From positions 1 to 52,539 of the forward strand of contig NZ_FNIL01000018.1 of NCBI RefSeq assembly GCF_900103955.1: a DNA stretch of 52,539 nucleotides, in the 5' to 3' direction. The notes beneath the pieces were generated by a model that saw only the letters and a program-made list of their open reading frames with translations, ran no database searches and had not been told where the DNA came from. Shown here in pieces: positions 9,215 to 17,577 of this stretch. The stretch is from Alkalicoccus daliensis (lineage in GTDB: Bacteria > Bacillota > Bacilli > Bacillales > Salisediminibacteriaceae). The position numbers were made by a program, and so were the translations under genes. Each line of letters starts with the position of its first letter. The stretch's first letter is position 1.

Positions 9215-10044
9215 CAGAGAAGCAGTGTGATAAGCTAGTGGACTACTTTAATGGACAAATGGATGATATGGAAAAGGAAGCATTTGAAACGCATTTAGCA
9301 GGATGTGCTTCCTGTCAGGAGGAGCTTGCAGAATGGGAAGCGCTGTCCAGCGACCTTCCGTATTTAAGTACGCCGGCTGATCCTCCGGAAGGAATGAAAA
9401 AAAGAGTACTGGATAATGTGTTTGCAGAAGAGGAAGAACCTGCACTTCCGCAGAAGAATTATACAGAATCAAAAGTGAAGAAAAACCGCTTCACGAAATT
9501 TTCTTCTCCATGGGTCATGGGTACGGCAGCGGCTGTCCTGCTGCTCTCGTTGGTGGGGAACGGGATTCTGTGGAGCGAAAGGCAGGATCTGGCGTCGGAA
9601 ACAGAAAGATTGAGTGAAGAAGCGGAGAGGCTGGCTTTTGAAAGAGATCTTGCGGAACAGAACCTGGCAACTGTACTGGAAGAAGAGGAAGAGGGCGGAG
9701 TTTCCGATGTACTGCTTGCTTCTAATCTTGCGTCCATTGGAGAAGCTGAGTTTTCCGGACAGGGTTCTGCAACAATTATCAGTGAAAATGGGGAGCTGGA
9801 GCTGCTGATCCAGGTTACGGACATGCCGGAACTGCAGGGAAGCGAAGCATTTCAGGCCTGGGTGATCGAGGGAGAAGTGCCGATTCCTGCAGGAAGTTTT
9901 ACAATTGATGAAAACGGAAATGGAGCAGTAAGCTATAACTTAAATGATATGGAAGATACGCAGATTGACCAAATAGCGATAAGTCTGGAACCGCAGCCGA
10001 ACAGTCTGCAGCCGCAGGGAGAAATCCTGCTTGCTTCTCAATAA
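9211..10044 (+). CDS. Anti-sigma factor, zinc-finger plus RskA-type domain
   Basis: The product is 277 aa. The N-terminus has the ZAS motif HLAGCASC (His-x3-Cys-x2-Cys, about residues 28-35), which in this family binds zinc and clamps the cognate sigma factor. One membrane helix (WVMGTAAAVLLLSLVGNGIL, about 101-120) is followed by a Glu-rich coiled-coil stretch (121-158). The extracellular C-terminus matches the RskA/anti-sigma-K domain (SEAFQAWVIEGEVPIPAGSF). I chose ATG 9211, with AAAGGGGGG about 8 nt upstream and a 4-bp overlap with the sigma gene, over a TTG at 9205. Confidence 0.9.
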   Translation: MTEKQCDKLVDYFNGQMDDMEKEAFETHLAGCASCQEELAEWEALSSDLPYLSTPADPPEGMKKRVLDNVFAEEEEPALPQKNYTESKVKKNRFTKFSSPWVMGTAAAVLLLSLVGNGILWSERQDLASETERLSEEAERLAFERDLAEQNLATVLEEEEEGGVSDVLLASNLASIGEAEFSGQGSATIISENGELELLIQVTDMPELQGSEAFQAWVIEGEVPIPAGSFTIDENGNGAVSYNLNDMEDTQIDQIAISLEPQPNSLQPQGEILLASQ

Positions 10045-10084
10045 AATCCATCAGGAAAAATTCAGCGGAGAAAGGAGCAGATAA

Positions 10085-10180
10085 ATGGATATTATGTTAG
10101 CCGGAATATTAATAACTGTTATACTGCTTCTCATTGCAGGAGTAAGCTATTTACTGTACCGTTCAAACTTAAAGAAATAG
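10085..10180 (+). CDS. Small single-span membrane peptide (31 aa)
   Basis: This short frame encodes MDIMLAGILITVILLLIAGV followed by SYLLYRSNLKK. It is one hydrophobic helix with a basic C-terminal tail, so N-out/C-in insertion is likely. AAAGGAG lies about 8 nt before the ATG, a better site than chance would give. It sits 40 bp after the anti-sigma gene and before the terminator, so it is probably the third gene of the sigma operon. I do not recognise a family. A role in modulating the anti-sigma complex is only a guess. Confidence 0.65.
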   Translation: MDIMLAGILITVILLLIAGVSYLLYRSNLKK

Positions 10181-10210
10181 CGCGTGAAGCAACACCGGCC
10201 GTGCAGTAAA

Positions 10211-10264
10211 AAAAACGCCTCTTTCGCAGCATGTGTAAAAACTTCTGCGCAGAGGCGTTTTTTC
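10211..10264 (+). terminator. Terminator of the sigma / anti-sigma operon
   Basis: AAAAACGCCTCT (10211-10222) pairs perfectly with AGAGGCGTTTTT (10251-10262). Both arms carry A/T tracts, so it can also act on the opposite strand. Confidence 0.85.
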
Positions 10265-10308
10265 GTATTGGTTAAATTCCATTTTTTGGTAATTGACTCT
10301 ATTATGGT

Positions 10309-10376
10309 TCGGTGTTGTTGCTCAGTAGAAACTCTGTTTCAGCCGGACCTGCCGTGGGCGGGCTCTTACACTAGCA
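10309..10376. repeat. Short copy of the dispersed repeat
   Basis: GTAGAAACTCTGTTTCAGCC, GGACCTGCCGTGGGCGGGCT and CTTACACTAG align with the inner part of the 17733 element (AATAGAAAACTTCACTGCAA, then CTGACCTGCCGTGG). It abuts and slightly overlaps the stop codon of the reverse-strand gene that ends at 10371. Confidence 0.55.
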
Positions 10377-11627
10377 GAATGAATCTTTTGATTTTGGTAC
10401 TGATAAGCCGAACAGCGGGCGCAGATACAGTGCCAGAAAAGTTCCGAGCAGTGCCATCACTCCCCAGATATATCCATGCAGGCTGAAGGAAGCAATGCCG
10501 CCGAAATAAGCACCGATATTGCATCCAAAAGCTAAACGGGCACCATAGCCCATAAGCAGGCCGCCAATGACAGCTGCTGCTACATTCTTTCCGTTAATAC
10601 TGGAAAAGTTAAATAAGCCGCCTGCAGCTGATGCTAAAAATGCGCCAATAATTACACCAAGGTTAAGCACCGTTGTAGTGTCAGCAAAAACAGAAGCTTC
10701 CAGTGCTGCTGCGTTATCTCCCTGCCAAAATCCCCAGCTGGCAACATCAAAGCCGAGAAAATCTGCAGCATGAGAGCCCCAGAGAGCAAAAGCGAAAGTA
10801 ACTCCCCAAGGTTCGCCCCGTGTCATCAGCGTCAGGGCATTCAGGACAGCGAGCACGATAGCTGCGGCAAACAGCGGCCAGGAGCCGCGCAGCATCCTTT
10901 TCCATCCTGAGGTGGAAGGTACAGGAGCCATTTTTGGAGGCTTTCTCTTTCTTTCCACCACGAGGGTAATCCAGGCAATAATTCCGAATAGTACAATAGA
11001 GATAAGCCAGGCGCCTCCAAATCCAAAACCGGTAGTTTCAGCGAGAGAAACTGCAGGGCCGTTTGGCATTTCATCCGTCCAGAAAGGCAGATGTGCTGCG
11101 CCTATAACCGAGCCGATGATAAAAAACAGCAGGGTAATAAACATGACGGTGCGGCCGGCTCCTACAGCAAACAGCGTGCCGGAGGCGCAGCCACCGCCAA
11201 GCTGCATCCCAATCCCGAATAAGAAAGCACCGACGAGCAGACTGGTACCAACAGGGAAAACATATCCGCTTACTTCCACATCAAAGAACGAAATACCAAA
11301 GGCAAGGATAGGAGCGAAGAGAGTAACGGCTGCAGCGAGCATGACCATATGGGAACGGATGGCCTGGCCATTTCCAACAGACATAAATCTGCGGAATGCT
11401 GACGTGAACCCGAATCGGGCATGGAATAATGTATAACCGAGCAGCAGGCCGAGGAGCAGCAGTACAGAATGCGTTGCTTCCTGAGTGAGGAGCAGATACA
11501 CTGCCAGCACAGCAGCAGCTGTTAATCCTCCAATTATTAATTTCATCTGTGGAGGTTTTAAGCCTGTATCAGGACGCTTTTCTACATCTTCCTGTGCACC
11601 CGCGGAATGCACATAAGTTTGAGCCAT
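10371..11627 (-). CDS. YeeE/YedE-family membrane transporter
   Basis: The product is 418 aa with about ten hydrophobic segments. Two conserved cysteine motifs mark the family: GIGMQLGGGCASGTLFAVG (about residues 140-158) and GYGARLAFGCNIGAYFGGIA (about 365-385). Related TsuA/YeeE proteins pass thiosulfate through a cysteine relay, and some YedE proteins are associated with selenium metabolism. Which substrate applies here is unknown. An AGGAGG site lies 7 nt upstream of the start. It is transcribed divergently from the candidate selenoprotein gene, 287 bp away. The C-terminal codons touch a dispersed repeat. Confidence 0.85.
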   Translation of the reverse strand: MAQTYVHSAGAQEDVEKRPDTGLKPPQMKLIIGGLTAAAVLAVYLLLTQEATHSVLLLLGLLLGYTLFHARFGFTSAFRRFMSVGNGQAIRSHMVMLAAAVTLFAPILAFGISFFDVEVSGYVFPVGTSLLVGAFLFGIGMQLGGGCASGTLFAVGAGRTVMFITLLFFIIGSVIGAAHLPFWTDEMPNGPAVSLAETTGFGFGGAWLISIVLFGIIAWITLVVERKRKPPKMAPVPSTSGWKRMLRGSWPLFAAAIVLAVLNALTLMTRGEPWGVTFAFALWGSHAADFLGFDVASWGFWQGDNAAALEASVFADTTTVLNLGVIIGAFLASAAGGLFNFSSINGKNVAAAVIGGLLMGYGARLAFGCNIGAYFGGIASFSLHGYIWGVMALLGTFLALYLRPLFGLSVPKSKDSFC

Positions 11628-11914
11628 AATAATACCTCCTATTCATAGTTATCTAATCAGGAATACGAAATTATTCTACGGGTGCATGGACCGGTTGTCA
11701 AAAATGATGATTTTATATTCATCTTAAATCAGTAGAGGCTGTTTTTAAAGAAAGCAACTTTGAAAAGAGTCTGTGAATGAGATATACATCATGCTGCAGC
11801 ACTCCCACAGATCAATATCGGAAGCCGGAATATCTGGCAGAAAATAAAAAAGCAGTTAACTTTAAAAGAGGCAGGAGAATGAGTATGATAAAAGAAAAGA
11901 GGAGGAATGAATAT

Positions 11915-12478
11915 ATGGAATTATCTTATAAGCTGGAAACTGAAAAACGCGAAAAAGTAACCTTTGATTCACTCCTGGGAGAAAGAGAAAAAGTAATTGT
12001 ATTTGTAAGGCATTTAGGCTGACCGATCTGCAGGAACCACCTTGCGCAGTTGCGCAGGAATCAGAATGTTTGGGAAAGCAGGAACGTGGAATTAATCGTG
12101 ATCACTCCATCCAATGGAGCGTATAATGCTGATTTCAAGAAAAAATTCGGGCCATTTCCGTTTTCATTTTATGGAGACCCAAAGCGAAAGGCTTTCCGTG
12201 GTTTAGGACATGTCACTATGCCGAAAGCAAAACTTTTAACTGCGGCCGCCGCTGCAGGTGTATCAGGAAGAGTGAAAAACTTCCTGCCGAAAGATAAACA
12301 GCAGCGCAGTTTTGTAGCAGATTCTATGCGTACACAGGATGTGTACATTCAGGGAGGCACTTGGATTTTTGATAAGCAAGGAATCCCGGTCTGGTCACAT
12401 ATTGATGATTCACCGGAAAATCATGCATCCATTGATGATGTAGAAGAAAAACTGCGGGAGCTCAAAGACAACAGTTAG
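11915..12478 (+). CDS. Peroxiredoxin-like (AhpC/TSA, Prx-like2) protein, candidate selenoprotein with in-frame TGA
   Basis: Translated straight through, the frame gives 187 residues with a single TGA (12020-12022) at residue 36. The context is VFVRHLG-[TGA]-PICRNHLAQL, exactly where this thioredoxin-fold family has the first cysteine of a CxxC (compare the UxxC of eukaryotic SelU/PRXL2). Downstream sequence is intact and conserved-looking (VELIVITPS, FPFSFYGDPKRKAFRGLG, GGTWIFDKQGIPVWSHIDD). GGAGGA lies 8 nt before ATG 11915. A SECIS-like hairpin follows the TGA. The alternative is a nonsense mutation of a Cys codon. TGA is an ordinary stop in neighbouring genes, so the genetic code is not altered. 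Confidence 0.75.
12020..12058 (+). promoter_or_regulatory. Putative bacterial SECIS element with recoded TGA
   Basis: After TGA 12020-12022, 25 nt separate it from the apical loop of a hairpin: stem CTTGCGC (12041-12047) with GCGCAGG (12052-12058), loop AGTT. A compact stem, a 3-14 nt loop with G in the first two positions and a 16-37 nt distance are the criteria I recall for bacterial SECIS elements, and all are met. Folding was done by eye. Confidence 0.55.
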
Positions 12479-12545
12479 AAAAGTTTTACAATTGATAAAC
12501 GAGGGTAGAAATTACCAGGACACAACCACGACAGGAGAGATACAG

Positions 12546-12836
12546 ATGGATAAGCAGGTAGTGGCAGTTTTACAGTCCCTGGAGCAGAAAGAAGGAGTAA
12601 TCCGGGAGCTCGAATTAAAAAATGTAGCTCGTGAAGATGTGGAAGTGATTCATAGAGAAGATGAAGGTGCCCCTGATTATCAAAGCTTTTTTAAACAGGG
12701 AGATTATGTAGTTGTAGTAGAGTCAGAAAATGAAATTGGGAGAATTCCGGTAGAGCAGGAAGACACACAGAATGACAGGCGGACTCCCAAAGGCCACCAT
12801 CACAAGCCCCATCACCAAATGAAAGAAGGCTTTTAG
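12546..12836 (+). CDS. Small protein of unknown function with His-rich tail
   Basis: The product is 96 aa. I do not recognise the family with confidence. The N-terminus (KQVVAVLQSLEQKEGVIREL, then ELKNVAREDVEVIHRE) has the beta-alpha-beta rhythm of YflT/GS17M-like stress domains. The C-terminus, KGHHHKPHHQMKEGF, has five histidines in seven residues and could bind metal. GGAGAG lies 6 nt before ATG 12546; an upstream TTG at 12492 lacks a comparable site. It lies 67 bp after the peroxiredoxin-like gene, probably in the same transcript, and is closed by the terminator at 12851. Confidence 0.65.
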   Translation: MDKQVVAVLQSLEQKEGVIRELELKNVAREDVEVIHREDEGAPDYQSFFKQGDYVVVVESENEIGRIPVEQEDTQNDRRTPKGHHHKPHHQMKEGF

Positions 12837-12850
12837 CTTCACGCACCATG

Positions 12851-12882
12851 AAAGCCGCCGGCAATCAGCTGGCGGCTTTTTA
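12851..12882 (+). terminator. Rho-independent terminator
   Basis: AAAGCCGCC (12851-12859) pairs with GGCGGCTTT (12871-12879), followed by T residues. It ends the peroxiredoxin-like / His-rich protein unit. Confidence 0.85.
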
Positions 12883-13059
12883 CAATGAATCAGGAACCGA
12901 ACTGAGCTCAGGTGAGAAAGCGCTGGCACACATTCGGAATATTCCGGAAAAACCTTGATACTTTTCAGCTTCAGAAGCGATATTTCCTTCAGATCATGCT
13001 AAAATAAAAGAGGCAGCTTATGAAAGCTGCAGCAAGTTTTTAAGGAGGATTCCTTTACT

Positions 13060-14034
13060 ATGAAAAGAAGACAAGAGCGTTCCGTTACGGAGCACCCTCA
13101 AATAGAAGCACTAATTCATAATATAGAAAAAGTAGTAGTAGGAAAGCGAAAGGAAATTGAGCTGAGCTTAATTGCCATTTTAAGCGGAGGCCACGTACTG
13201 CTGGAAGATGTTCCGGGAGTAGGGAAAACGATGATGGTCCGCGCGATTGCCAAGTCGCTCGGAGCGCAGTTTAAGCGTATACAGTTTACTCCGGATCTGC
13301 TTCCTTCGGATGTTACCGGAGTGTCTATATATAACCAGAAGGTACAGGAATTTCAATTCCGGCCCGGCCCGGTCATGGCAAACATTGTGCTCGCAGACGA
13401 AATTAACCGTACTTCTCCAAAGACGCAAGCTGCTCTTCTCGAAGCTTTGGAGGAAGGCAGTGTAACGACCGATGGAGAAACACGGGAACTGGAGAAACCA
13501 TTTTTCGTCATGGCGACACAGAACCCTATAGAATACGGCGGAACTTATCCACTTCCTGAAGCGCAGTTGGACCGGTTTTTATTTAAATTCCGCATTGGCT
13601 ACCCGACGAAATCTGAAGAGCTGGAAGTCCTTTCCCGGGTAGAAAATGAACATCCAATTGAAACTTTGCGTCCCGTCCTGGAGCTGGATGAATTACTGCA
13701 TATGCAGAAAAAGGTCAAGAGTGTGTATGTACAGGAAAGCATTAAGGAATACATTATTAGAATCGTGAGCGCTACCCGCCAGCATCATGCTGTGTACCTC
13801 GGTGCAAGCCCGAGAGCTTCTATTTCCTTAATGAAAGCAGGGCAGGCGCTGGCATTTATCCAGAATCGTGACTATGTGATCCCCGATGATATTAAGTACC
13901 TGGCGCCCTTCACTCTGCAGCATCGTATTATGCTTAATTCCGACGCAAAACTTTCGGAAACCACGACAGAAAAAGTGCTGCGTGAAGTGCTGGAACAGGT
14001 GCGCATACCGGCAGGAAATGAACAAGCGCAATGA
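13060..14034 (+). CDS. yeaC: MoxR-family AAA+ ATPase
   Basis: The product is 324 aa. It has Walker A DVPGVGKT (about residues 49-57), Walker B IVLADEINR (about 108-116) and sensor-1 MATQNP (about 150), the MoxR pattern. MoxR ATPases act as chaperones that mature or insert partner proteins, usually encoded next door with DUF58 and transglutaminase-like proteins, as here. The stop overlaps the next start by ATGA. The order matches yeaC-yeaD-yebA upstream of guaA in B. subtilis. AAGGAGGATT precedes the start. Confidence 0.92.
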   Translation: MKRRQERSVTEHPQIEALIHNIEKVVVGKRKEIELSLIAILSGGHVLLEDVPGVGKTMMVRAIAKSLGAQFKRIQFTPDLLPSDVTGVSIYNQKVQEFQFRPGPVMANIVLADEINRTSPKTQAALLEALEEGSVTTDGETRELEKPFFVMATQNPIEYGGTYPLPEAQLDRFLFKFRIGYPTKSEELEVLSRVENEHPIETLRPVLELDELLHMQKKVKSVYVQESIKEYIIRIVSATRQHHAVYLGASPRASISLMKAGQALAFIQNRDYVIPDDIKYLAPFTLQHRIMLNSDAKLSETTTEKVLREVLEQVRIPAGNEQAQ

Positions 14035-15248
14035 AAGCCCTCTGGAAATGGACGAAACTAATTCTAAAGGTACTTGCTGCAATAGCAGTGATAGGCGGAT
14101 TATTCAGTTATGCGATGTTTCAGGGCGGCTTTGTCAGCTGGTTTTTATTTTACACGGTAATGAGCCTGTTTCTTCTGCTTATCCTCTATGCACTGATACC
14201 ACTCGGCAATTTTCAAGTGGAACGCAGAGCGGGAGACGGAGCTATGTCTGCAGGAAATGAGCTGAAAATAGAAATAATCATTGAAAGAAAATGGCTCTTC
14301 CCTTTTTTATATCTGGCAGTAGAAGACGTTGCTGAAGATACACTTACAAAACAACTTCCTTTTCAGGCCTCTAAAATGATTTTTTATCCCACCATGAAAC
14401 GCAGACTTTCCTACAGCTATATTGTGCCTGAATTAAAGAGAGGCAAATACTATTCCTACGGAGTAAAACTTTCCACTAGTGATTTATTTGGATTCGTCAA
14501 TAAAGAAAAATTTGTTTCCATGCCGTCCGAGCTCCTGGTCTACCCGAAATATCATGACATTGAGCAGTGGGAAGCATTTGAAAAGCATGAAACAGAAACT
14601 ACGATGTCCCTGCAGGACTTTATTGAGGACCGGACTTCGATTGCCGGAGCAAGAGAATATGTACCAGGAGATAAATTAACAAGTCTGGACTGGAAAGCAA
14701 CAGCCCGGGCCAGTAAATTAATGACGAAGGAATTTGAAGAGTATATGGGGCAGAATTTCCTCGTTATCCTGAATAATAAAGTAACAGATTCTTCTTTTGC
14801 GGTATCGGATGCCTATGAGAAAGGAATAGAACTAGTAACTTCTCTTGTAATGTATGCCTATAAAGAACAGCTGCAGCTTGGTTTTTGGTCTTTTGGGACA
14901 GAGAAAAAAAAGTTCCCTGTAGGACTTGCAGCTGAGCAGCAGAAAGAAATTATCGCTTACTTAGCACAATTGAGGCCTGCCCGCTCCGGATCGTTCGCAG
15001 CTTCTTTAAAACAGGCAGAGAATGATGTTTCCCAGGGAGTTACGCTGGTAATCATATCGGTAGAATTAACGGACGAAAGCTTAAAAAGGTTAAAGGTGCT
15101 TCTTGGGAGAAGGGTTCGTATTTTCTTTGCACTGATGGACAAGGGAAAAGGAATAGATCCCTGGGAATTCAGACGATTGAAAGAACTGAGAGAAGCAGGT
15201 GCAGATGCTTATGTTTTGTCGGAAGGTCACTGGTCCAAAGAAAATTAA
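14031..15248 (+). CDS. yeaD: DUF58-domain membrane protein
   Basis: The product is 405 aa. Two N-terminal membrane helices (about residues 10-28 and 35-58) precede a soluble region. The DUF58 hallmark REYVPGDKLTSLDWKATAR is at about residues 207-226, followed by a von Willebrand-A-like fold (QNFLVILNN through LVIISVELTDE). DUF58 proteins are partners of MoxR ATPases; the biochemical role is not settled. The start overlaps yeaC and the next gene begins 17 bp after the stop, so the three form one operon. Confidence 0.9.
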   Translation: MKALWKWTKLILKVLAAIAVIGGLFSYAMFQGGFVSWFLFYTVMSLFLLLILYALIPLGNFQVERRAGDGAMSAGNELKIEIIIERKWLFPFLYLAVEDVAEDTLTKQLPFQASKMIFYPTMKRRLSYSYIVPELKRGKYYSYGVKLSTSDLFGFVNKEKFVSMPSELLVYPKYHDIEQWEAFEKHETETTMSLQDFIEDRTSIAGAREYVPGDKLTSLDWKATARASKLMTKEFEEYMGQNFLVILNNKVTDSSFAVSDAYEKGIELVTSLVMYAYKEQLQLGFWSFGTEKKKFPVGLAAEQQKEIIAYLAQLRPARSGSFAASLKQAENDVSQGVTLVIISVELTDESLKRLKVLLGRRVRIFFALMDKGKGIDPWEFRRLKELREAGADAYVLSEGHWSKEN

Positions 15249-15265
15249 AGAATAAGGGTGATTAA

Positions 15266-17530
15266 GTGAATCGTTTTCAATCAAAATCAGTGAATTCCAT
15301 CACTCACTTTTTTATATATGCATTGACGTTTTTATTAATATGGGAATGGCTGCGTCCTATTCCTGTCATCACTTCAACCGGCCAGATTGAAATTTTCGTC
15401 TGGTTTACGTTTTTCAGCGCAGCACTTATATATTTGCGGATACCTGCCTATATCACAGGTCCGGCTATTTTTATCGGGAGTATATTCTGCCTGCATATTA
15501 TATTTTTTGAAGGCAGTTTTTTATCCTGGGAAGGCGGAATAGCTACGTTCCAGACATTTCTGACTGAATTAGCCGTGAATACAGCGTTGATATTCAGCGG
15601 TAACTTTGCAGGATTAACGGATTTATTCCGGACATTTCTCTTATTTATGCTGCTGGCGATCATTTGTTATCTGCTTTACTTTTGGGTACTTTATACACGA
15701 AAAGTGTTTTTCTTTCTTTTATGTACAATCGTTTATATTACAGTGCTTGATACGTTCACGCTTGTAGATGCTTCCCAGGCGATTGTCCGCATTGTCGTGA
15801 TTGGATTTTTTATGCTGACACTGCTGCATATGCTGAAGGTGCAGGATGAAGAGAGAGCGATTGGAAGAAGAAAGGGAGCATTTATTTCTCCGGCATGGAT
15901 GTACACTTTAATTACAGTCGTTTCCATTGCCGTTCTTGCCGGATTTATTGCACCGAAACCGGAGCCTCAGTGGTCGGATCCTGTTCCGGCGATGATGACG
16001 ATGGTAGGGGGAGAAAGCTTCGGGAGTAACAGCAGCGGTACGATCCGCCGCATTGGTTACGGCGAAAACGACGAAAGACTCGGCGGCGGGTTTATTCAGG
16101 ACGACGGTGTTGTTTTTCAGGCAGAAATCGATCGTGAAACCTACTGGCGGGGAGAATCAAAAGATCAGTATACCGGGCAGGGATGGGTTTCAGAAGGAGA
16201 TTTCACTTCTTTTGATTCTGCTGCCGGGGAATTGGAAAATTACAGAATGTTTGAAGAAGAAGCCGGTTTGGAAGAAGGACAGGTTTCCATTGAAATGGCG
16301 GAAGATGCGAACTTTGAACTGCTTTTTTATCCAGGTCAGCTCCAGGGAATAGAGGCTGCAGAAGGAACAGCTGGAGGAGAAGCTGCAGCACAGGAAGAGA
16401 TGCAGTTTTACGCAGATGAAGCAGCTGGCAGATTCCGTGCAGAAGCACAGGAAGAAGATGTATTTTTTGAGAGCTATGAGCTTACATTTGAAGATACTGC
16501 ATTTCCGATAGAATCTTTAAGAAATACCGAAGCGGCAGATCCGGAAAGAATTACGGAGCAGTACTTACAGCTTCCGGAAGAACTGCCGGAAAGAGTGGTG
16601 GAGCTTGCAGAAGAGATTACAAAGGAGCACGATAACCGCTACGATAAAGTCGTGGCTGTCGAGCGGTATTTTTCCCAAAATGACTTTGAGTACAGTACAA
16701 CAGACGTACCGATTCCTGAAGAGGGCGAAGATTATGTAGATCAGTTCCTGTTTGAAACCCAGACAGGCTACTGTGATAATTTCTCTACATCTATGGCAGT
16801 CATGCTCCGGGCAGTCGATATCCCGGTCCGCTGGGTAAAAGGCTTTACCTCAGGGGAGGAAGTGGAAGAACTTGATAACGGGAATTCTATCTATGAAGTA
16901 GCAAACAGCAATGCGCACTCCTGGGTGGAAGTATACTTTCCGGAAGTCGGCTGGATCCCATTTGAACCGACGCAGGGATTCACGAACTATGCAGAATTTG
17001 AAATGGCATCACCGGAGCTCGACATGGATGATATCGAAAGTGCGGATACCCCCGACCCGGAATTCCCGGACCATGAGAATTCCGAAGTGGATGATCTGCT
17101 TGATGAGGGTGCAGAAGACAGCGGTCCTGTGGCCGGTGCGAATGATAATAACAGTGGAGGATTTTTCACTTTAAAAAATGTGTTAATCAGTATTCCACTT
17201 ACGATTTTTGTGATGATTCTGCATCATTACCAAAATATTATTCAAAATAAATTCTTTCTTTACCGTTACCGCTGGTTCGGCCGTGATGATACTTTCCACC
17301 GGGCCTACAGCAGGCTGCTGTGGATTCTTCAGAACGAAGGGCTGCCGAGAGCGGAGGGAGAAACGCTGCGGGAATATGCCCGGAGAGTGGACCTGGCTGT
17401 CGGCTCCCAGGCGATGATGAAGCTGACAATGACGTATGAAAGAATCTGCTATGGCGGACGGAGTGCAGAGGGAACATGGAAAGAAGGAAAGAAAGAATGG
17501 GAAGAAATTGTAAAGACTTTGAACGCTTGA
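15266..17530 (+). CDS. yebA: Transglutaminase-like membrane protein (TgpA/YebA type)
   Basis: The product is 754 aa from a GTG start preceded by AAGGGTG. About six N-terminal membrane helices (residues 10-225) lead to an extracellular region. The transglutaminase-like core has Cys503 in TGYCDNFS and His551 in NAHSWVEVYFPEVGW, with FEPT as the third site (Glu in place of the usual Asp). A further helix (about 637-655) precedes a cytoplasmic C-terminal DUF4129-like tail. It is probably a papain-fold protease or ligase acting at the cell surface, matured with the MoxR/DUF58 pair. The guaA promoter overlaps its 3' end. Confidence 0.88.
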   Translation: MNRFQSKSVNSITHFFIYALTFLLIWEWLRPIPVITSTGQIEIFVWFTFFSAALIYLRIPAYITGPAIFIGSIFCLHIIFFEGSFLSWEGGIATFQTFLTELAVNTALIFSGNFAGLTDLFRTFLLFMLLAIICYLLYFWVLYTRKVFFFLLCTIVYITVLDTFTLVDASQAIVRIVVIGFFMLTLLHMLKVQDEERAIGRRKGAFISPAWMYTLITVVSIAVLAGFIAPKPEPQWSDPVPAMMTMVGGESFGSNSSGTIRRIGYGENDERLGGGFIQDDGVVFQAEIDRETYWRGESKDQYTGQGWVSEGDFTSFDSAAGELENYRMFEEEAGLEEGQVSIEMAEDANFELLFYPGQLQGIEAAEGTAGGEAAAQEEMQFYADEAAGRFRAEAQEEDVFFESYELTFEDTAFPIESLRNTEAADPERITEQYLQLPEELPERVVELAEEITKEHDNRYDKVVAVERYFSQNDFEYSTTDVPIPEEGEDYVDQFLFETQTGYCDNFSTSMAVMLRAVDIPVRWVKGFTSGEEVEELDNGNSIYEVANSNAHSWVEVYFPEVGWIPFEPTQGFTNYAEFEMASPELDMDDIESADTPDPEFPDHENSEVDDLLDEGAEDSGPVAGANDNNSGGFFTLKNVLISIPLTIFVMILHHYQNIIQNKFFLYRYRWFGRDDTFHRAYSRLLWILQNEGLPRAEGETLREYARRVDLAVGSQAMMKLTMTYERICYGGRSAEGTWKEGKKEWEEIVKTLNA

Positions 17531-17555
17531 CCTGTAAAATCCGTCTTGGTAGAAT
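17527..17555 (+). promoter_or_regulatory. Sigma-A promoter for the guaA transcript
   Basis: TTGACC (17527-17532) and TAGAAT (17550-17555) are separated by 17 nt, just upstream of the riboswitch. The -35 box overlaps the yebA stop codon. Confidence 0.7.
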
Positions 17556-17577
17556 GATGAAGTGTTAATTGAAGATC

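Noticed and set aside
11777-12022. Separate 81-residue gene ending at the TGA, followed by a second gene from 12050
   Set aside because: Both halves are in the same frame, belong to one protein family and join seamlessly at the active-site motif. One gene with a recoded or mutated codon explains both better.
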